Shown piece after piece: positions 6,042-10,402 of a stretch of DNA of 10,402 nucleotides. The notes below the pieces were generated by a model. It saw only the letters and a list, made by a program, of their open reading frames with translations, ran no database searches and was not told the origin of the DNA. Source of the DNA: Balneolales bacterium (lineage in GTDB: Bacteria; Bacteroidota; Rhodothermia; Balneolales; Balneolaceae); assembly GCA_030830725.1 (NCBI GenBank), contig JAURMN010000038.1:1-10402 (forward strand), written 5' to 3'. A program made the translations under genes and the position numbers. The number at the start of each line of letters is the position of its first letter. The stretch's first letter is position 1.

Positions 6042-7153
6042 GTGAACAATCTCTCTTTCTGAATAAATAGCTCTGCAAGAGTCAGCTGATTTGTGGCTCG
6101 AATCAAATTGTGAGAGGGGTAATCGATTGAGAAATATCGGTTCCCCTCCATGTAATCGGTTAAAAATCGCACTCCCATTATGCAAGCCATATAAGGAGCT
6201 GCATAAGGCAGAAAATTAAGTTCTGCTTCGGTAAGCCAATTCCCCTCCGTATACCCTTTCAGATATTGGCGTTCTAATTCGTCATGAATCTGAAGATCCT
6301 GTGTGTTTGGATCACCCTCATCAAGATTCACACTCATGGATCTTAGACTATCCCCAATATCGAAGTGAATAATACCCGGCATCACGGTATCAAGATCAAC
6401 CACACATCGTGCTTTCCCTTCAGCATCGAACAAGAGATTGTTCAACTTACTGTCATTATGGGTAATGCGAGTGGGAAGTTCGCCGGAAGTCCAGGCCTTC
6501 TCTAAAGGAACTAGAATTCTACTATAATCCTGTGTTTGCTGGACAAGAGACTCGATATCATCCATAAAGGATTTTAGTGCCTGAACTGATTCAAAACGAT
6601 TGGGCAAGGAAAGTATGGCCGATTTCAGTTGTTCGATCCGCCAAGATAGAGAATGAAATTTTTGGATGGGTGTTCGCAGAGTAGCCGGATCTAGTGTTTC
6701 CAATGTGCGAGCAAAGGTAGCAAATGCTTTTCCAGCTTCGAACGCCATGTCAGGGGAATTCAGGGTTTGGTGGGACACCATGCCGTGTTTGAATTCGAAG
6801 ACACGCCACCATGTGTCATCGATGCGCAAATACGGATCTCCGGATGAGGTGGGTATGAGGGCGAGGCTATCATACTCGGGGTGCGCCATGTTATCCTTCA
6901 AAAAAGAAGTGACGATGGTAATGTTGTTCATCACCGCTTCGGGATCGGTGAAGACGGTGGTGTTGAGTTGTTGGAGGAACAGGGAGGCGGATGATGGCGA
7001 TAAAGGAGTTGGAGTGCGATGTATAGAGGTTTCTTGCAAGTCGATTCGCCATGAGCCATGGATATGGCCTGTGGAGATTTTTTCGATGCGCGCGGGTTTT
7101 GCCTCACCGATGTATTCCGTTAGAACACGTTTTAGAATGGTGTCAGAACTCAT
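6038..7153 (-). CDS. NahK-like N-acetylhexosamine 1-kinase (APH-fold phosphotransferase)
   Basis: An aminoglycoside-phosphotransferase-fold kinase closest in motifs to NahK, which phosphorylates the anomeric C1 of GlcNAc or GalNAc using ATP. I use the ATG at 7153 (371 residues). An upstream in-frame start at 7228 lies deep inside the preceding gene. Features are STGHIHGSWRI (27-37; nucleotide-side strands), FLQQLNTTVFTDPEAVMNNI (59-78; matches the family's LQRIN..VF.dP..vM.NI), WWRVFEF (115-121), the Brenner motif THNDSKLNNLLFD with catalytic Asp234 and Asn239 (231-243), and VVDLDTVMPG with Mg-binding Asp253 and Asp255 (251-260). A Ser/Pro/Thr-rich stretch (43-57) looks like an insertion. The gene overlaps the nucleotidyltransferase gene by 11 bp and ends the operon. 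Substrate is inferred from family and context; another amino-sugar is possible. Confidence 0.88.
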   Translation of the reverse strand: MSSDTILKRVLTEYIGEAKPARIEKISTGHIHGSWRIDLQETSIHRTPTPLSPSSASLFLQQLNTTVFTDPEAVMNNITIVTSFLKDNMAHPEYDSLALIPTSSGDPYLRIDDTWWRVFEFKHGMVSHQTLNSPDMAFEAGKAFATFARTLETLDPATLRTPIQKFHSLSWRIEQLKSAILSLPNRFESVQALKSFMDDIESLVQQTQDYSRILVPLEKAWTSGELPTRITHNDSKLNNLLFDAEGKARCVVDLDTVMPGIIHFDIGDSLRSMSVNLDEGDPNTQDLQIHDELERQYLKGYTEGNWLTEAELNFLPYAAPYMACIMGVRFLTDYMEGNRYFSIDYPSHNLIRATNQLTLAELFIQKERLFT

Positions 7154-8120
7154 CGGGATAATGACCTTGTTGATGAAGTTGGAGAAGCCGCTCCGTGACG
7201 AGCAGCGCATCCGCTTGATAGGTGACACCCATCCATTCGCTTTGGGTAGGACAGACTCGGATCCGATGGCCTTCAGCGATCATCTGGTTGAGGATCGCAG
7301 TGATATGAAATTCTTCTTTTAGCGGATCTTTCGGCGGTACTTCGGGTGAGTCGAGTGCGCTGTAAAATATCTCAAAGGCACGCTTGGTGATATCTAGTAG
7401 CTCGTGGGTAAATCCGATCAGATTCATCGAGACAAGAGAGTCGAGGGATAGTGGAGTTGGGTGATCCGCGGATGATGTGTTTGTCGAGATTGAGTTCGAA
7501 CTTATACTTTGCAGTGTGATTTCTTTATGCTCACATAGGGAAATGAGATTTCCGTCTTGATCGGTCTCGCAGATGCCACGGGAAACGGACCCATGGATGG
7601 AGAGGGTGTTGTGGAGGGGATACCCGATGATGGTGCCGGAAACACGCCTGTCGGAATGCAAGCTGGAGTTGTGTTGGTCAGAAACGGTGCCAGTAGTCGA
7701 GGCATGAATGGTTTGGAGCTGATTATATGCCAACCGCAACGCTTCCCGGCCGTAAAAATCATCGGCATTCGCAATAAAAAATGGCGAACTAACAAAGGGT
7801 AATGCGGACCAAAGGGCATGGCCAGTACCCCAGGGTTTGGTGCGTTTCGAGGGAGACTTCAAGCCACCGGGGAGTTTGTCTATACGTTGGAATGCGGTAT
7901 CGATGGTTAGTCGAGAACTCCACCTAAGTCGAATCATCTCGTCAATCCATGCCGAGTCTTCCTCCCGAATCACGAAAAGCGCACGCTCAAACCCAGCGTG
8001 TCTGGCATCGTAAAGCGTGTAATCGAGGAGTGTTTGTCCTGAGGGACCAAAGGATGTCCATTGCTTGGCACCACCAAAACGACTGCCCAATCCTGCCGCA
8101 AATAGAACGAGCGTTTTCAC
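7143..8120 (-). CDS. Sugar-phosphate nucleotidyltransferase
   Basis: Transfers NMP from an NTP to a sugar 1-phosphate, giving a nucleotide sugar in the cytoplasm. It begins with the signature LFAAGLGSRFGGAKQ and GPSGQTLLDYTLYDA (NTP_transferase domain, about residues 6-40). KPWGTGHALWSA near 95-106 and FFIANADDFYG (metal-binding Asp pair, about 114-124) follow, then YPLHNTLS.HGSVSRGIC, VSMNLIGF and EWMGVTYQAD near the end. The start is GTG at 8120, whose GTGA overlaps the TGA of the upstream gene by 4 bp; a TTG one codon earlier is less likely. The 325-residue length is slightly long because of two Ser/Thr/His-rich loops (about 140-158 and 204-226). With the NahK-like kinase next to it, the likely product is UDP-GalNAc or UDP-GlcNAc, but the sugar and nucleotide cannot be read from sequence alone. 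Confidence 0.88.
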   Translation of the reverse strand: MKTLVLFAAGLGSRFGGAKQWTSFGPSGQTLLDYTLYDARHAGFERALFVIREEDSAWIDEMIRLRWSSRLTIDTAFQRIDKLPGGLKSPSKRTKPWGTGHALWSALPFVSSPFFIANADDFYGREALRLAYNQLQTIHASTTGTVSDQHNSSLHSDRRVSGTIIGYPLHNTLSIHGSVSRGICETDQDGNLISLCEHKEITLQSISSNSISTNTSSADHPTPLSLDSLVSMNLIGFTHELLDITKRAFEIFYSALDSPEVPPKDPLKEEFHITAILNQMIAEGHRIRVCPTQSEWMGVTYQADALLVTERLLQLHQQGHYPDEF

Positions 8121-9541
8121 CAATTGCCAAGTGCAAAGACCGGTTTGCGGTGCATCCAGCTGCCGTTGGTGAAGTCCGGAATCTGTTGTGGGGCGCCGCC
8201 TTCACGAATCGACTGTTCGGATAATGGTGTAATGACCCGCATCACAGCCGCATCGTAGACATCGATCGTGGCAGGGGTTTGAGTGCGGACACTTTCCACA
8301 AAAGCACGATTCAGGAAATAATCCATTCCCCCGTGCCCACCGCCAACGGCGATTTCTCCGTAGGTTTTCCAGAGCGGATGGTCGTATTTCTCGAACCAAC
8401 CATCCCACTCATCCCAGCGATGAGGCTCGGAAACTCCCTCCACATAGACTCGACGCGTGTGGTAATCAAATTCTGCCAATCCTTTTACCCCTTGTACTCG
8501 GAATCCAAGCGAATAGGGACGAGGTAAATTGGTGTCGTGCGTGAGAATGAGTGTTTGGCCTTTGGCTGTGGTAATTGTGGTCGTTACGACATCGCCAAGC
8601 GACCACTCAATGTCATCGTAGGGATGATCTTCGCCACCTTGTGGATGATCGAGAACGTATTGTCCGAGTCCTTTAGCAGAGGTGGCAAAGGAGGAAAGCG
8701 TGGTGAGTCGGTTCCCACGGTTGATATTCAGCATGGCATGCAGTGGGCCAAGGCCGTGAGTAGGATAGAGCTCTCCATTTCGATGAATGGAATGATCGGT
8801 TCGCCAACGAGCCTCACCATAGGAGCCCTCTCCAAACAGCAATCCACCCTGTCCATCATTGAATTTTACCTCGCGCAGGTCGTGCTGATACCCCCCTCGC
8901 AGATGTAATAATGACCCAAAGACATCATCTCGCACCATATTCAACACAGCCATGACATCGCGTCGATAATTCACATTTTCCAAGAAAAAGAGATGGGTGC
9001 CCGTTTCTTCGTGAGTGCGAATTAACTCCCAACATTCATCCACCGAAAACGCTCCAGATACCTCCACGCCAGTATAGACTCCCTGTTTCATGGCATCTAC
9101 TGATATCGGAGTATGCCATTTCCAATTGGTGGCGATGATGACACCATCCAGATCTTCTTTGGCTAACATCTCCTGATACGCGTTGGGGCTACCGGTATAG
9201 ACATTAGGGTCGGGGTGGCCGGTTTCTGCTATCAGTTTTTTAGTCCGTTCGATGGCATCCGGGTCTATGTCACAAATAGCCGGGCAGTGAACGGTTCCAT
9301 CCGCACCTTCATAGGTGAGGATATTTCGCACGTGATTTCGACCGCGAAGACCGGTACCGATAAAGCCGATTCGTAGCTCACTTTTCCCGAATCCAAGACC
9401 TTTTAAAAATGGAGCGATTTTAGAGCCTTCGCCAGCATTAGCTCCACCAGTACCACCCAGTACAGCCGCAGGAGTCAGCATCGCACCCGCGGCGAGAACA
9501 CCTGAAGAACGAAGAAATTGCTTACGAGAATAATGACTCAT
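8117..9541 (-). CDS. GH109-type alpha-N-acetylgalactosaminidase (Gfo/Idh/MocA fold)
   Basis: Family GH109 enzymes use bound NAD+ in an oxidation-elimination mechanism to remove terminal alpha-linked GalNAc. The 474 residues start with a Tat-like leader (SRKQFLR, then an Ala/Gly-rich core to about 36). The Rossmann motif is GFIGTGLRGRNH (59-70). GH109 stretches that I recognise are EVSGAFSVDECWEL (160-173), LENVNYRRDVMAVLNMVRDDVFG (187-209), GYQHDLREVKFNDG (217-230), RWRTDHSIHRNGELYPTHG (245-263), INRGNR, HDTNLPRPYSLGFRVQG (335-351), EKYDHPLW (384-391), GHGGMDYF (402-409) and ITPLSEQSI (437-445). Glu160, Tyr192, Tyr259, His262 and Tyr343 sit where the Elizabethkingia enzyme has active-site residues, judged by motif. 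The leader has Arg-Lys rather than Arg-Arg. It lies 29 nt downstream of the symporter gene and overlaps the next gene by 4 bp. Confidence 0.92.
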   Translation of the reverse strand: MSHYSRKQFLRSSGVLAAGAMLTPAAVLGGTGGANAGEGSKIAPFLKGLGFGKSELRIGFIGTGLRGRNHVRNILTYEGADGTVHCPAICDIDPDAIERTKKLIAETGHPDPNVYTGSPNAYQEMLAKEDLDGVIIATNWKWHTPISVDAMKQGVYTGVEVSGAFSVDECWELIRTHEETGTHLFFLENVNYRRDVMAVLNMVRDDVFGSLLHLRGGYQHDLREVKFNDGQGGLLFGEGSYGEARWRTDHSIHRNGELYPTHGLGPLHAMLNINRGNRLTTLSSFATSAKGLGQYVLDHPQGGEDHPYDDIEWSLGDVVTTTITTAKGQTLILTHDTNLPRPYSLGFRVQGVKGLAEFDYHTRRVYVEGVSEPHRWDEWDGWFEKYDHPLWKTYGEIAVGGGHGGMDYFLNRAFVESVRTQTPATIDVYDAAVMRVITPLSEQSIREGGAPQQIPDFTNGSWMHRKPVFALGNW

Positions 9542-9570
9542 GATATTCAGTTATTGGATTGTCGAATTCA

Positions 9571-10402
9571 TTATCTATTGGATTCACGAACTAAAAGATG
9601 GCGATAGATCAATATAGACGCCCCAACCGTCAGAAAAGCAAATAGTCCAGCACTGAGATAATTCCCATACAAGAAACTTCCAATGCCAATCAATGCACTA
9701 TATACACCCACAGACCCGATAAAGGCCATGAGGATTTTTTGAGGCAGAGATTTCCCAATCGGTTTGGGCAAGGGTTCCCCTTTCTCAGCAGCCTCAATGC
9801 GTAACTGATTCCATCCTGATCCTCCAGGATTTGTAGTCGAATAGAATCGGTGAAGAGTTTGGTAGGATTCTGGTTTTGTAACCAACATGGTCGCGATCCA
9901 CACAATAGACGTCATGGATATTGCGGTCAGTAATTTGACTGTAAACCCATCAAGAAGTGACGTCGCCATCTGTTCATCCGGGATAGCAAGCACCAGTATC
10001 GTCGCCAAAATTGCCCCAAAAATCATGGCAATCAGCTCCGTAAGTGCATTAATCCGCCACCAAAACCACCTCAGTAAAAATATGGCTCCCGTTCCCGCAC
10101 CCGAGAGTAAAAGAATGTTGAATGCCTGAGTCGCATTTTCCAAAAAGAGCAATGCAAATGCACCGGATAACGCCATTAACACCAACGTGCTGATCCGTCC
10201 CACTTGTACCAACTCTTTTTCAGAGGCATCTTTACGAATAAACCGATGATATAAATCATGTACCAAATAAGAGGATCCCCAATTCAAATGGGTACTGATG
10301 GTAGACATATAGGCCGCAATTAACGAGGCCGTTACCAAGCCAAGCCACCCAGGTCCCAAATAAGTTAACATCACCGGATAGGCGATATCCTCTCCTAAAT
10401 AC
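9571..10402 (-). CDS. Sodium:solute symporter (SSS family), C-terminal part
   Basis: Inner-membrane carrier that couples sodium entry to uptake of a solute. The reading frame remains open to the right window edge (276 residues visible); an internal GTG near 10374 is not the true start. The first visible segment, GPGWLGLVTASLIAAYMSTISTHLNWGSSY, matches the conserved SSS helix with the AA.MST..S..N sodium-site pattern, followed by HDLYHRF. Seven hydrophobic spans are visible, with a polar loop after the fifth that includes FYSTTNPGGSGW, typical of Bacteroidota SSS proteins. The gene ends 29 nt before the GH109 gene, so the two should be co-transcribed. By context the substrate is probably GalNAc or a small GalNAc-containing sugar, but sequence motifs in this part do not define it. 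Confidence 0.93.
   Translation of the reverse strand, partial: YLGEDIAYPVMLTYLGPGWLGLVTASLIAAYMSTISTHLNWGSSYLVHDLYHRFIRKDASEKELVQVGRISTLVLMALSGAFALLFLENATQAFNILLLSGAGTGAIFLLRWFWWRINALTELIAMIFGAILATILVLAIPDEQMATSLLDGFTVKLLTAISMTSIVWIATMLVTKPESYQTLHRFYSTTNPGGSGWNQLRIEAAEKGEPLPKPIGKSLPQKILMAFIGSVGVYSALIGIGSFLYGNYLSAGLFAFLTVGASILIYRHLLVRESNR

Noticed and set aside
7154..7228. 25 extra N-terminal codons for the NahK-like kinase
   Set aside because: They would lie inside the 3' end of the nucleotidyltransferase gene, are Arg/Ser-rich and match nothing in the kinase family. The ATG at 7153 gives a normal N-terminus.
6666..7322. 218-codon open frame on the + strand opposite the kinase and nucleotidyltransferase genes
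   Set aside because: It lies antisense to two genes with clear family motifs, its product is rich in Arg, Met, Val and Ser without any recognisable domain, and it has no promoter or leader. It is an overlap artefact.
8537..8908. 123-codon + strand open frame inside the GH109 gene
   Set aside because: It is antisense to a continuous stretch of conserved GH109 motifs and shows no motif of its own.
9552..9584. Direct repeat TATTGGATT at 9552-9560 and 9576-9584 around the symporter stop codon, considered as a target-site duplication
   Set aside because: Only 15 nt lie between the copies, so there is no room for a mobile element, and one copy encodes the symporter's last residues. It is most likely chance.

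Overview
The window looks like a chromosomal stretch from a Gram-negative bacterium of the Bacteroidota/Rhodothermota group; a marine Balneolia-like lineage is my best guess. The grounds are an Omp85-type outer-membrane barrel, several lipoproteins and Sec/Tat-exported proteins, DUF2911 and GH109 proteins typical of that group, moderate GC content, and weak or absent Shine-Dalgarno sequences. The taxonomic placement is an inference from gene content only.

Region 1 (1-1859, + strand): the 3' end of a BamA/TamA (Omp85) barrel gene is followed closely by a small exported protein. This protein joins a bacterial Ig-like (Big_5-type) domain to what reads as the extreme C-terminus of TamB. The pair is probably an envelope-biogenesis unit. 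A 330-nt stretch with no recognisable gene follows.

Region 2 (2190-5761, mixed strands): single housekeeping or stress genes. These are a stand-alone prephenate dehydratase (pheA, -), a lipoprotein Cu,Zn superoxide dismutase (sodC, +), a DUF411 metal-binding exported protein (-), an uncharacterised lipoprotein (+) and a DUF2911 exported protein (-). Two convergent pairs here meet at their stop codons with a 4-bp overlap or a 2-bp gap.

Region 3 (5762-6041): a promoter-like intergenic region leads into a short + strand reading frame. It encodes a good signal peptide plus about ten residues and stops exactly at the end of the next operon, so it looks like the 5' remnant of a truncated gene.

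Region 4 (6038-10402, - strand): a tightly packed operon transcribed right to left. The order is a Na+/solute symporter (cut by the window edge), a GH109-type alpha-N-acetylgalactosaminidase with a Tat-like leader, a sugar-phosphate nucleotidyltransferase and a NahK-like N-acetylhexosamine 1-kinase. Read together, they suggest GalNAc release from glycans in the periplasm, sodium-driven uptake, phosphorylation at C1 and activation to a nucleotide sugar. The individual family calls are well supported by motifs; the joined pathway is an inference.

I found no rRNA, tRNA, CRISPR array, insertion sequence or phage gene.
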